A DNA stretch of 37,427 nt. It comes from Streptomyces spiralis (GTDB taxonomy: Bacteria; Actinomycetota; Actinomycetes; Streptomycetales; Streptomycetaceae). A program made the translations under genes and the position numbers. The notes beneath the pieces are model-generated. The model saw nothing but the letters and a program-made list of their open reading frames with translations, made no database searches and had not been told where the DNA came from. Shown one piece after another: positions 25,539-32,997 of the stretch (position 1 is its first letter; each line of letters opens with the position of its first letter). The stretch is taken from positions 252,044 to 289,470 of the forward strand of contig NZ_BNBC01000005.1 of the NCBI RefSeq assembly GCF_014654675.1. The letters run 5' to 3'.

Positions 25539-26384
25539 CTACAGCAGCGCCGCCCGCGGGCCGTCGGGCTGCTCCAGACGCCGCTGGAGCACCGAGCGGG
25601 CGATCTCGGAGGCCTCGTCGTCGGTGAGCCGGCGGAAGCCGTCCTCGGTGATCACGGTGACGATCGGATAGATCCGGCGGGCGACATCGGGACCACCGGT
25701 CGCCGAGTCGTCGTCTGCCGCGTCGTACAGAGCCTGCACCACCAGCGTCGTGGCCTCGGCCTCGGACAGATCCTCACGGAAGAGCTTCTTCATGGCACCG
25801 CGCGCGAAGATCGACCCGGAGCCGGTCGCCGCGAAGCCGTGTTCCTCGCTGCGGCCGCCCGTGACGTCGTAGGAGAAGATCCGGCCCTTCTCGCGGTCCA
25901 GGTCGTACCCCGCGAAGAGGGGCACGACGGCCAGGCCCTGCATGGCCATGCCCAGGTTGGAACGGATCATGGTCGACAGCCGGTTCGCCTTGCCCTCCAG
26001 CGAGAGCTGCGCCCCCTCGACCTTCTCGAAGTGCTCCAGCTCCAGCTGGAACAGCTTCACCATCTCCACGGCGATACCGGCGGTGCCGGCGATGCCGACG
26101 GCCGAGTACTCGTCCGCCGGGAACACCTTCTCGATGTCCCGCTGCGCGATGACGTTCCCCATGGTCGCCCGGCGGTCACCGGCCAGCACGACGCCCCCCG
26201 GGAACGTCGTGGCGACGATGGTCGTGCCGTGCGGAGCCTCGATCACGCCCTGCACGGGCGGCAGCTGCCGCTTGCCCGGCAGCAGCTCCGGCTGGTGCTC
26301 GGAGAGGAAGTCCATGAACGAGGAGGACCCAGGCGTCAGGAAGGCGGCCGGTAGACGCCCGGTGCTACGAGTGTTGGCTTCCAC
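25539..26384 (-). CDS. prcB: 20S proteasome beta subunit PrcB
   Basis: 281-aa precursor. The catalytic Thr is residue 54, exposed by cleavage after APHG to give TTIVATTF at the mature N-terminus; the propeptide is 53 residues. Catalytic neighbours in [10 protein letters not shown] and the conserved [10 protein letters not shown] loop are present. GTG 26384 has GGAAGG 6 nt upstream, lying inside the preceding endonuclease-like gene, which overlaps prcB by 49 bp. The start is therefore well supported, and translation may be coupled. Confidence 0.97.
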   Translation of the reverse strand: MEANTRSTGRLPAAFLTPGSSSFMDFLSEHQPELLPGKRQLPPVQGVIEAPHGTTIVATTFPGGVVLAGDRRATMGNVIAQRDIEKVFPADEYSAVGIAGTAGIAVEMVKLFQLELEHFEKVEGAQLSLEGKANRLSTMIRSNLGMAMQGLAVVPLFAGYDLDREKGRIFSYDVTGGRSEEHGFAATGSGSIFARGAMKKLFREDLSEAEATTLVVQALYDAADDDSATGGPDVARRIYPIVTVITEDGFRRLTDDEASEIARSVLQRRLEQPDGPRAALL

Positions 26385-26614
26385 GCGTTTCCTTCCAGGT
26401 AGTCGGCAGCTCGGTACGCGGCTCCGGGATCGTCCCGCAACAGGCCGAGGCCGGAATTGCAGTTGAAGCACAGTACGCCACGGACCCTACCCGCCTTGTG
26501 GCGGTGATCCACATGAACGGCGGAAGCCTGCGGGCGGCTCGCACAAAGCCCTCGCCGAACCCCGTGCACGGTGGCGCCGCCCGGAAGCGAAGGCTGCGTG
26601 CGGTGTGGCCTCAC
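26336..26614 (-). CDS. Small recombination endonuclease VII-like protein
   Basis: 92 aa, GTG start. The segment [13 protein letters not shown] (residues 34-46), then [16 protein letters not shown] (48-63), is the His-Me (HNH)/zinc-finger core of the phage T4 endonuclease VII family. The second cysteine pair (C49, C52) is present, but the first is reduced to a lone C24, and the usual N-terminal region is missing. The gap to pup leaves little room for it. The 3' end overlaps the prcB propeptide by 49 bp. It could be a degenerate remnant or a minimal nuclease. I recall a similar gene at this locus in other streptomycetes but cannot verify it. Confidence 0.72.
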   Translation of the reverse strand: MRPHRTQPSLPGGATVHGVRRGLCASRPQASAVHVDHRHKAGRVRGVLCFNCNSGLGLLRDDPGAAYRAADYLEGNAWKPTLVAPGVYRPPS

Positions 26615-26667
26615 CGCACCGCACGCAGCGCTTCGCCGACCGGATCGTCCGCCGCCGCTCCGCCCGC

Positions 26668-26688
26668 CCTCCTTCGAATCGAAGGAGG
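26668..26688. terminator. Stem-loop after pup
   Basis: CCTCCTTCG, 3 nt, CGAAGGAGG forms a 9-bp stem 22 bp beyond the pup stop and before the endonuclease-like gene. It could partly end pup transcription and set the stoichiometry of pup to prcBA. Confidence 0.6.
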
Positions 26689-26715
26689 ACGCGGCCTAGT
26701 AGGACGCGGCCTACT
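26686..26715. repeat. Tandem 15-bp direct repeat at the pup stop codon
   Basis: AGGACGCGGCCTAGT followed by AGGACGCGGCCTACT (14 of 15 identical). The second copy covers the pup stop codon. Confidence 0.8.
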
Positions 26716-26929
26716 GGCCGCCCTTCTGGACGAAGGACCGCACGAAGTCCTCGGCGTTGGACTCGAGCACATCGTCGATTTCGTCGAGGACGTCGTCCAC
26801 GTCGTCGCTCAGCTTCTCGTGGCGTTCCTTGAGGTCCTCGGCGGCCTGTGCGTCCTGGACCTGCTCCTCGACCTCCTCGGTCGAGTGCGTGGCCTTCTGC
26901 TGCCCGCCGCCGGTGTCCTTCGTTGCCAT
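26711..26929 (-). CDS. pup: Prokaryotic ubiquitin-like protein Pup
   Basis: 72 aa, acidic and Lys/Gln-rich, with two predicted coiled-coil helices (EEVEEQVQDAQAAEDLKERHEK and the DVDDVLDEIDDVLESN segment). It ends in the conserved FVRSFVQKGGQ. The C-terminal Gln must be deamidated to Glu by Dop before PafA can conjugate it. ATG 26929 lies after GGTGAGG. A TAGGGT -10-like element at 26997-26992 is a possible promoter start. Confidence 0.98.
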   Translation of the reverse strand: MATKDTGGGQQKATHSTEEVEEQVQDAQAAEDLKERHEKLSDDVDDVLDEIDDVLESNAEDFVRSFVQKGGQ

Positions 26930-27110
26930 AACCCTCACCCCGCTCAGTTCGCCCGACATGGTCGGCATTACGGCCGATCGGTGATGATCAGACCCTACAA
27001 GCCGGGTCCGACATCGGCCCCGTGGTTTCTCCAACGTACGGGGGCCGTCTCGATGATTCCCGGCCGGAGGGATTTCCACCCCGTCCGGCCGGTCCGGTCC
27101 GAGTACCCGC

Positions 27111-28622
27111 TCAGCCGCCGGACAGGACCCTGACCAGGTCCTCCGCGGTGCGGCAGCGGTCCAGGAGCTCCTTGACGTGATTACGCGTTCCGCGAAGCGG
27201 TTCCAGGGTCGGGACGCGCTGGAGCGAGTCCCGGCCGGGCAGGTCGAAGATGACCGAGTCCCAGGAGGCCGCGGCGACGTCGTCCGCGTACTGCTCCAGG
27301 CAGCGGCCGCGGAAGTAGGCGCGGGTGTCCTCCGGCGGCTTCCTGCGGGCCCGGTCGACCTCGGACTCGTCCAGCAGGCGCTTCATGCGTCCGCGGGCCA
27401 CCAGACGGTTGTACAGGCCCTTCTCGGGGCGTACGTCCGCGTACTGGAGGTCCACCAGGTGCAGGCGGGCGGCGTCCCAGTCCAGGCCGTCGCGGCGCCG
27501 GTAGCCCTCCATGAGCGCCCGCTTGGCGACCCAGTCCAGCTCGCCGGCCAGGCTCATGGGGTCGTTCTCCAGCCGGTTGAGCGTGTCCTCCCAGCGGGCC
27601 AGGACGTCCTTGGTCTGGTCGTCGGCGTCCGCGCCGAAGCGCTCCTCGACGTACTTGCGCGACAGCTCGTAGTACTCCATCTGGAGCTGGACCGCGGTGA
27701 GCGTGCGGCCGCTGCGGAGCGTGATCAGACGCTTGAGGGACGGGTCGTGCGAGACCTGGTGGAGGGTGCGTACGGGCTGGTCGACGGCCAGGTCGACGGC
27801 GATGAAGCCGTCCTCGATCATGGACAGGACCAGGGCGGTCATGCCCAGCTTGAGGTAGGTCGAGATCTCGGAGAGGTTCGCGTCGCCGATGATCACGTGC
27901 AGCCGGCGGTACTTCTCCGCGTCGGCGTGCGGTTCGTCGCGGGTGTTGATGATGGGGCGCTTCAGCGTCGTCTCCAGGCCGACCTCGACCTCGAAGTAGT
28001 CCGCGCGCTGGCTGAGCTGGAAGCCGTGCTCGTGGCCGTCCTGACCGATGCCGACGCGGCCTGCGCCGGTGATGACCTGGCGGGAGACGAAGAAGGGCGT
28101 GAGGTGGCGCACGATGTCGGAGAAGGCGGTCTCCCGCTTCATCAGGTAGTTCTCGTGCGTGCCGTAGGAGGCGCCCTTGTTGTCGGTGTTGTTCTTGTAG
28201 AGGTGGATCGGCTGGGCGCCGGGCAGCTGGGCGGCGCGTTCGGCGGCCTCGGCCATGATCCGCTCGCCGGCCTTGTCCCACAGGACGGCGTCGCGCGGGT
28301 TGGTGACCTCCGGGGCGCTGTACTCGGGGTGGGCGTGGTCGACGTAGAGCCGCGCGCCATTGGTGAGGATGACGTTGGCCAGGCCGATGTCCTCGTCCGT
28401 GAGCTGACTGGCGTCGGCGGCCTCGCGGGCGAGGTCGAAGCCACGGGCGTCCCGCAGCGGGTTCTCCTCCTCGAAGTCCCAGCGGGCCCGGCGGGCCCGG
28501 TGCATCGCCGCCGCGTAGGCATTGACGATCTGGGACGAGGTGAGCATGGCATTGGCGTTGGGGTGACCGGGGACGGAGATCCCGTACTCCGTCTCGATGC
28601 CCATTACTCGCCGTACGGTCAT
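27111..28622 (-). CDS. dop: Pup deamidase/depupylase Dop
   Basis: 503 aa, same glutamine-synthetase-like fold as Paf[24 protein letters not shown] and [17 protein letters not shown] mark the nucleotide site. The Dop-specific insertion after the first 40 residues (about residues 45-75, [12 protein letters not shown]) is present and distinguishes it from PafA. It converts Pup-Gln to Pup-Glu and cleaves Pup from substrates. ATG 28622 has GGAGG 5-6 nt upstream. Pup follows across a 181-bp gap. Confidence 0.97.
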   Translation of the reverse strand: MTVRRVMGIETEYGISVPGHPNANAMLTSSQIVNAYAAAMHRARRARWDFEEENPLRDARGFDLAREAADASQLTDEDIGLANVILTNGARLYVDHAHPEYSAPEVTNPRDAVLWDKAGERIMAEAAERAAQLPGAQPIHLYKNNTDNKGASYGTHENYLMKRETAFSDIVRHLTPFFVSRQVITGAGRVGIGQDGHEHGFQLSQRADYFEVEVGLETTLKRPIINTRDEPHADAEKYRRLHVIIGDANLSEISTYLKLGMTALVLSMIEDGFIAVDLAVDQPVRTLHQVSHDPSLKRLITLRSGRTLTAVQLQMEYYELSRKYVEERFGADADDQTKDVLARWEDTLNRLENDPMSLAGELDWVAKRALMEGYRRRDGLDWDAARLHLVDLQYADVRPEKGLYNRLVARGRMKRLLDESEVDRARRKPPEDTRAYFRGRCLEQYADDVAAASWDSVIFDLPGRDSLQRVPTLEPLRGTRNHVKELLDRCRTAEDLVRVLSGG

Positions 28623-28736
28623 GCGGCCCTCCTTGCCCGGCGGCGCCCTCGGTCGTGGGCGGCGCTCAAGTACCGCTGGTGCTCGGGTGCCTGTGCGGTG
28701 CCCGTCCCCGCACTGCGCGACCCGGCGGTACGAAAG

Positions 28737-28742
28737 AGCCTA
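28737..28742 (-). promoter_or_regulatory. Possible -10 element of dop
   Basis: TAGGCT on the minus strand about 115 nt before dop resembles the Streptomyces vegetative -10. No good -35 is seen. Confidence 0.3.
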
Positions 28743-28813
28743 GAACGCCTTTGCGCTGGTGGGGAGATCATTTGCGTCATTGCCTGCTCCGTGCGTGGCC
28801 CCGAAAAACAGGT

Positions 28814-28848
28814 CGGCTGCGGGTACCCGCCGAGGGCACCCGCAGCCG
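28814..28848. terminator. Stem-loop terminator after arc
   Basis: Perfect 11-bp arms CGGCTGCGGGT / ACCCGCAGCCG with a 13-nt loop, 9 bp past the arc stop. Confidence 0.82.
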
Positions 28849-28856
28849 CCCTGCTT

Positions 28857-30623
28857 TTACAGGTACTGTCCGGTGTTCGCCACCGTGTCGATGGAGCGTC
28901 CGGTGTCCGCGCCCTGCTTTCCGGTGATGAGGGTGCGGATGTAGACGATCCGCTCGCCCTTCTTTCCGGAGATCCGGGCCCAGTCGTCCGGGTTGGTGGT
29001 GTTGGGCAGGTCCTCGTTCTCCTTGAACTCGTCCACGCATGCCTGGAGCAGATGGGAGACGCGGAGGCCCTTCTGGTTCTTCTCGAGGAAGTCCTTGATC
29101 GCCATTTTCTTGGCGCGGCCGACGATGTTCTCGATCATGGCGCCGGAGTTGAAGTCCTTGAAGTAGAGGACTTCCTTGTCGCCGTTGGCGTAGGTGACCT
29201 CCAGGAAGCGGTTCTCCTCGGTTTCGGCGTACATCTGCTCGACCGCGGTCTGGATCATGGCCTGGACCGTGGCGTCCTTGTCGCCGCCGTGTTCCGAGAG
29301 GTCGTCCCCGTGCAGCGGAAGACGCTCGGTGAGGTACTTCCCGAAGATGTCCTGGGCCGCCTCGGCGTCCGGACGCTCGATCTTGATCTTCACGTCGAGC
29401 CGGCCGGGGCGCAGGATGGCCGGGTCGATCATGTCCTCGCGGTTGGAGGCGCCGATCACGACCACGTTCTGCAGGCCCTCCACGCCGTCGATCTCGGCGA
29501 GCAGCTGGGGGACGATGGTGTTCTCCACGTCCGAGCTGACGCCGGAGCCGCGGGTGCGGAAGAGGGACTCCATCTCGTCGAAGAAGACGATGACGGGGGT
29601 GCCCTCGCTGGCCTTCTCGCGGGCTCGCTGGAAGACCAGGCGGATCTGCCGCTCGGTCTCGCCGACGTACTTGTTCAGGAGCTCGGGGCCCTTGATGTTG
29701 AGGAAGAAGCTCTTGCCGGCGGCCTGGCCGGTGACCTCGGCGACCTTCTTGGCCAGCGAGTTGGCGACGGCCTTGGCGATGAGCGTCTTTCCGCATCCGG
29801 GCGGCCCGTAGAGCAGCACACCCTTGGGCGGGCGCAGTTCGTGCTCCTTGAACAGGTCCGGATAGAGGTACGGCAGCTCGACGGCGTCGCGGATCATCTC
29901 GATCTGGTTGCCGAGGCCACCGATCTGGTCGTATCCGATGTCGGGCACCTCTTCGAGGACGAGCTCCTCGACCTCGCTCTTGGGCACGACCTCGTAGACG
30001 TAGCCGGACCTGGGCTCGAGCAGGAGGGCGTCGCCGGCGCGGATGGTCACGTCCAGCAGCGGCTCGGCGAGCCGTACCACCCGTTCCTCGTCGGTGTGCC
30101 CGATGACCAGGGCGCGCTCGCCGTCCTCGAGGATCTCCTTGAGGGTGACGATGTCGCCGACGCGCTCGAACTCCATGGCCTCGACCACGTTGAGCGCTTC
30201 GTTGAGCATCACTTCCTGGCCGCGCCGGAGCTCGTCGAGCTCGACGCTGGGGCTGACGTTCACCCGCAGCTTGCGGCCACCGGTGAAGATGTCGGCGGTG
30301 CCGTCCTCGTTGGCCTGCAGGAAGACGCCGAAGCCGGCGGGCGGCTGGGCGAGCCTGTCGACCTCTTCCTTGAGGGCCACGATCTGGTCGCGGGCCTCGC
30401 GGAGAGTGTTCGCGAGGCGTTCGTTCTGCGCGGAGACGCCGGCCAGGTTGGTCTGCAGCTCGACGATCCGCTCTTCGAGAATCCTCGTGTGCCGCGGAGA
30501 GTCGGCGAGCTTGCGTCGCAGGACGGCGATCTCCTGCTCAAGGTAGGCAATCTGCCCGGCCGGGTCTTCGGACCCTCGTCCCGGGCGGATGCCGCGGTTC
30601 ATGTCGTCGTCGTGGGCTGCCAC
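28857..30623 (-). CDS. arc: Proteasome-associated AAA ATPase ARC/Mpa
   Basis: 588 aa. The N-terminal coiled coil (about residues 25-95), which captures Pup, is followed by two OB domains and an AAA module. Walker A is GPPGCGKT (273-280), Walker B is VIVFFDE, and [20 protein letters not shown] is the sensor/arginine-finger region. The C-terminus GQYL is the proteasome-docking tail. It unfolds pupylated proteins into PrcBA. I chose GTG 30623 ([10 protein letters not shown]), behind GGTGAGG; upstream TTG and GTG are less likely. A TAGGGT -10-like element is at 30667-30662. Confidence 0.97.
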   Translation of the reverse strand: MAAHDDDMNRGIRPGRGSEDPAGQIAYLEQEIAVLRRKLADSPRHTRILEERIVELQTNLAGVSAQNERLANTLREARDQIVALKEEVDRLAQPPAGFGVFLQANEDGTADIFTGGRKLRVNVSPSVELDELRRGQEVMLNEALNVVEAMEFERVGDIVTLKEILEDGERALVIGHTDEERVVRLAEPLLDVTIRAGDALLLEPRSGYVYEVVPKSEVEELVLEEVPDIGYDQIGGLGNQIEMIRDAVELPYLYPDLFKEHELRPPKGVLLYGPPGCGKTLIAKAVANSLAKKVAEVTGQAAGKSFFLNIKGPELLNKYVGETERQIRLVFQRAREKASEGTPVIVFFDEMESLFRTRGSGVSSDVENTIVPQLLAEIDGVEGLQNVVVIGASNREDMIDPAILRPGRLDVKIKIERPDAEAAQDIFGKYLTERLPLHGDDLSEHGGDKDATVQAMIQTAVEQMYAETEENRFLEVTYANGDKEVLYFKDFNSGAMIENIVGRAKKMAIKDFLEKNQKGLRVSHLLQACVDEFKENEDLPNTTNPDDWARISGKKGERIVYIRTLITGKQGADTGRSIDTVANTGQYL

Positions 30624-30866
30624 GGTCCTCACCTCCTCCAAGGGGAGCTGGACGCTTCCAGACCCTACCTGGGTGGGTGTCGATTGAAACCCCTAGATCA
30701 CAAAGACGGTCGGGGTGTGTCCGATCTTCACCCTTGCGCTCTCCCTCACGCCAGGGGAATACCCACCGAACATGATTGGAAAGCGGACAGAGATAGTCTC
30801 GAGATGTTCAACACCCGTCAGAGCTGGCCTGATTCCCGTGCGGCTCGACGTGATACGGCAGGAGAG
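30624..30866. promoter_or_regulatory. Divergent intergenic region, arc / ferredoxin
   Basis: This 243-bp region must hold both promoters. Only the TAGGGT-like -10 facing arc stands out, and I see no clear operator. Confidence 0.3.
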
Positions 30867-31172
30867 ATGAGCGTGCAGCAGCGGACCGCGGACGGTGGCG
30901 AGGCACTGGAGGTCTGGATCGACCAGGATCTGTGCACCGGTGACGGCATCTGCGCACAGTATGCGCCTGAAGTCTTCGAGCTGGACATCGACGGCCTGGC
31001 CTATGTGAAGGGCGCGGACGACGAGCTCCTGCAGGAGAAGGGGGCGGCAACGCCCGTGCCGCTGGCGCTTCTCACGGACGTCGTCGACTCGGCGAGGGAG
31101 TGCCCGGGCGAGTGCATCCATGTGCGTCGCGTTTCGGACAAGGTCGAGAGGTACGGACCTGACGCGGGGTGA
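30867..31172 (+). CDS. Small ferredoxin (3Fe-4S/4Fe-4S type)
   Basis: 101 aa. Cysteines C23 and C29 (CTGDGIC), C79 and C83 (CPGEC), with the CP element typical of single-cluster actinobacterial ferredoxins that serve P450s. C83 is additional to the usual pattern. ATG 30867 is only 2 nt from GGAG; GTG 30873, two codons later, has better spacing (8 nt) and may be the true start. It could donate electrons to a P450, but none is adjacent. Cluster type cannot be decided by eye. Confidence 0.9.
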   Translation: MSVQQRTADGGEALEVWIDQDLCTGDGICAQYAPEVFELDIDGLAYVKGADDELLQEKGAATPVPLALLTDVVDSARECPGECIHVRRVSDKVERYGPDAG

Positions 31173-31198
31173 CCGCACGAGCGCCTGCCGTCACTACT

Positions 31199-31236
31199 GT
31201 CTGATTTCTCACACCCCTGCGGGCGCGGTGTCAGAC
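31199..31236. terminator. Weak stem-loop between convergent ferredoxin and secreted-protein genes
   Basis: GTCTG and ACACC pair with GGTGT and CAGAC, with a 7-nt bulge. It overlaps the end of the secreted-protein gene. Confidence 0.35.
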
Positions 31237-31812
31237 GCCGCGCGCCTGGGCGGGCGTGGAGCGGACGAACGCGCCGTTCTGCCACCGCCACTTCACGCTG
31301 TCCTTCACGTCGGGGCAGCAATTGGGCACGTCGGGCGAGGAGTAGCCGAGGAGGGTGGCCGTTATGTCGCCGGCCCGCACGGCGAAGTCGGTGACGGTGT
31401 ACCGGTCCTTGGGGTCGACGAGGGTGGCCACCACGCGCGGCGCCTTGGCCCCTTCGGCCTGGGTGAGGACGTAGACGGCGTCGGGCGGGGTGCCCATGGA
31501 GGCGTCGCAGTGCACGACGGCCACGGTCTCCGGCCGGCCGTCGCGGTCGAGGTCCCCGGAGGCCTTCTTCGCCACGACGGCCTTCACGGGTCCGCACTGG
31601 AGCGGGAAGGTCACGCCGGTGGTGGCGGGTGCGGCGGCCGCGGGGGCGCTCTTGGCCCGGGTGCCGCCGTCGGCGGTCTGGGCGGCGGTGGCGGAGCCGG
31701 GCTGCAGGGCCGGGGAGAGGGCGATGACACCGGCGACGGCCGTGGCGGTGGCCACCCAGTGGATGGGGCGGGTGTGCGTGTGTGCCAGTTCCGGAACGGC
31801 TGGGTGCTGCAC
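31231..31812 (-). CDS. Putative secreted protein, function unknown
   Basis: About 193 aa. A hydrophobic N-terminal segment (WVATATAVAGVIALSPAL, around residues 18-35) looks like a signal peptide with a possible cleavage in the Ala-rich ATAAQT. After an Ala/Pro linker, the mature part has FPLQCGPVKAVV, then GDLDRDGRPETVAVVHCD, a calcium-loop/FG-GAP-like DxDxDG motif, and a CCPD pair near the C-terminus. The start is GTG 31812, with AGGAG about 10 nt upstream, inside a small inverted repeat. I do not recognise a function. Confidence 0.8.
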   Translation of the reverse strand: MQHPAVPELAHTHTRPIHWVATATAVAGVIALSPALQPGSATAAQTADGGTRAKSAPAAAAPATTGVTFPLQCGPVKAVVAKKASGDLDRDGRPETVAVVHCDASMGTPPDAVYVLTQAEGAKAPRVVATLVDPKDRYTVTDFAVRAGDITATLLGYSSPDVPNCCPDVKDSVKWRWQNGAFVRSTPAQARGV

Positions 31813-31813
31813 T

Positions 31814-31826
31814 AGGAGTGTCTCCT
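31814..31826. promoter_or_regulatory. Inverted repeat sequestering the ribosome-binding site
   Basis: AGGAG, 3 nt, CTCCT is a perfect 5-bp inverted repeat that includes the AGGAG of the secreted-protein gene. If it folds in mRNA, it would mask the ribosome-binding site. Confidence 0.4.
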
Positions 31827-31962
31827 GTGAGGGCTGTGCCGGTGGGGGTGGCCAGCATCGTGCCACACGTCACAGTGCGGGGGAACGGTGGGGTGGGTAC
31901 TTGTGACCGGCCCGGGCCGCCGCCGTGCGGCGGCGGCAGGTTCCTGTGCGGGTTCAACGCGG

Positions 31963-32015
31963 GGGCGCCGTGGCGGAGTTCCCGTTTCAGCAGGGGGAAC
32001 TCCGCCACGGCGCCC
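31963..32015. terminator. 21-bp perfect stem-loop after trmI
   Basis: The arms at 31963-31983 and 31995-32015 are perfect reverse complements (21 bp) around an 11-nt loop, starting 26 bp past the trmI stop. Confidence 0.9.
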
Positions 32016-32041
32016 GTTCGTTGGCTGCAGCGGGGGCCGCG

Positions 32042-32944
32042 TCAGCGGCCGGTGCCTCCGTCGGCGTTGGGGCCCTCGTAGTCCTCGCCGTAGGCGCCCT
32101 TGGCGGGGCGGCGGCGGCGCATGGGCGGCTCGACGCCGTCCGCGAGGCGGCGGGCGGTGAGCAGGAAGCCCGTGTGCCCGATCATCCGGTGGTCGGGGCG
32201 GACGGCGAGGCCCTCGATGTGCCAGTTGCGGATCATCGTCTCCCAGGCGGTCGGCTCGTTGAAGCAGCCGATCTCGCGGATGGACTCCACGGTCCGGGCG
32301 AGCTGGGTGGTGGTGGCGACGTAGCAGCACAGGATGCCGCCGGGGACGAGCGCCTTGGAGACGGCCTCCAGGCACTCCCAGGGGGCGAGCATGTCGAGGA
32401 TGACGCGGTCGACGTCGGTGTCGGACAGGTTGTCCTGGAGGTCGCCGACGGTGAGCTGCCAGGCGGGGTGCGGGCCGCCGAAGTAGCGCTCCACGTTCGC
32501 CTGGGCGATCTCGGCGAAGTCCGCGCGGCGCTCGTAGCTGTGCAGCATGCCCTGGTCACCGATGGCGCGCAGCAGGAAGCTGCTGAGCGAGCCCGAGCCG
32601 ACACCGGCCTCCACGACGCGGGCGCCGGGGAAGATGTCGGCGAAGGCGAGGATCTGCCCCGCGTCCTTGGGGTAGACGACGGCTGCCCCGCGGGGCATGG
32701 ACAGGACGTAGTCGGGGAGCAGGGGACGCAGCGCGAGGTAGGCGACGTTGCCGGTGGTGCGGACAACGCTGCCCTCGGGTGCGCCGATCAGTTCGTCGTG
32801 CGGGAAGGAACCCTTGTGGGTGTGGAAGTTCTTCCCGGCCTCGAGCGTGAACGTGTAGTGGCGGCCCTTGGGGTCGGTCAGCTGTACCTGGTCCCCGACC
32901 TTGAAGGGCCCGCGGCGGCGGGCGGCACCGGTCGGTTCGGACAT
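32042..32944 (-). CDS. trmI: tRNA (adenine(58)-N1)-methyltransferase TrmI
   Basis: 300 aa. It methylates N1 of A58 in the tRNA T-loop with S-adenosylmethionine. After an N-terminal beta domain (GPFKVGDQVQLTDPKGRHYTF), the SAM motif I is VVEAGVGSGSLS, followed by acidic SYERRADFAEIA and the catalytic-loop LDMLAPW. The C-terminal tail is basic then acidic. ATG 32944 is 53 bp after the M50 protease gene, which runs in the same direction. In actinobacteria trmI commonly lies next to arc, as here. Confidence 0.96.
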   Translation of the reverse strand: MSEPTGAARRRGPFKVGDQVQLTDPKGRHYTFTLEAGKNFHTHKGSFPHDELIGAPEGSVVRTTGNVAYLALRPLLPDYVLSMPRGAAVVYPKDAGQILAFADIFPGARVVEAGVGSGSLSSFLLRAIGDQGMLHSYERRADFAEIAQANVERYFGGPHPAWQLTVGDLQDNLSDTDVDRVILDMLAPWECLEAVSKALVPGGILCCYVATTTQLARTVESIREIGCFNEPTAWETMIRNWHIEGLAVRPDHRMIGHTGFLLTARRLADGVEPPMRRRRPAKGAYGEDYEGPNADGGTGR

Positions 32945-32997
32945 GTGACCAGCCTACCGGTCCCCGAAGGGCCCGCCGACCACGCGGGCGGCGGTCG

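Noticed and set aside
27177..31172. A very long open frame on the plus strand opposite dop and arc
   Set aside because: It is antisense to two recognisable genes and its translation has biased, repeat-free Val/Leu/Asp/Gly-rich content with no domain. Only its last 101 codons (ferredoxin) are real.
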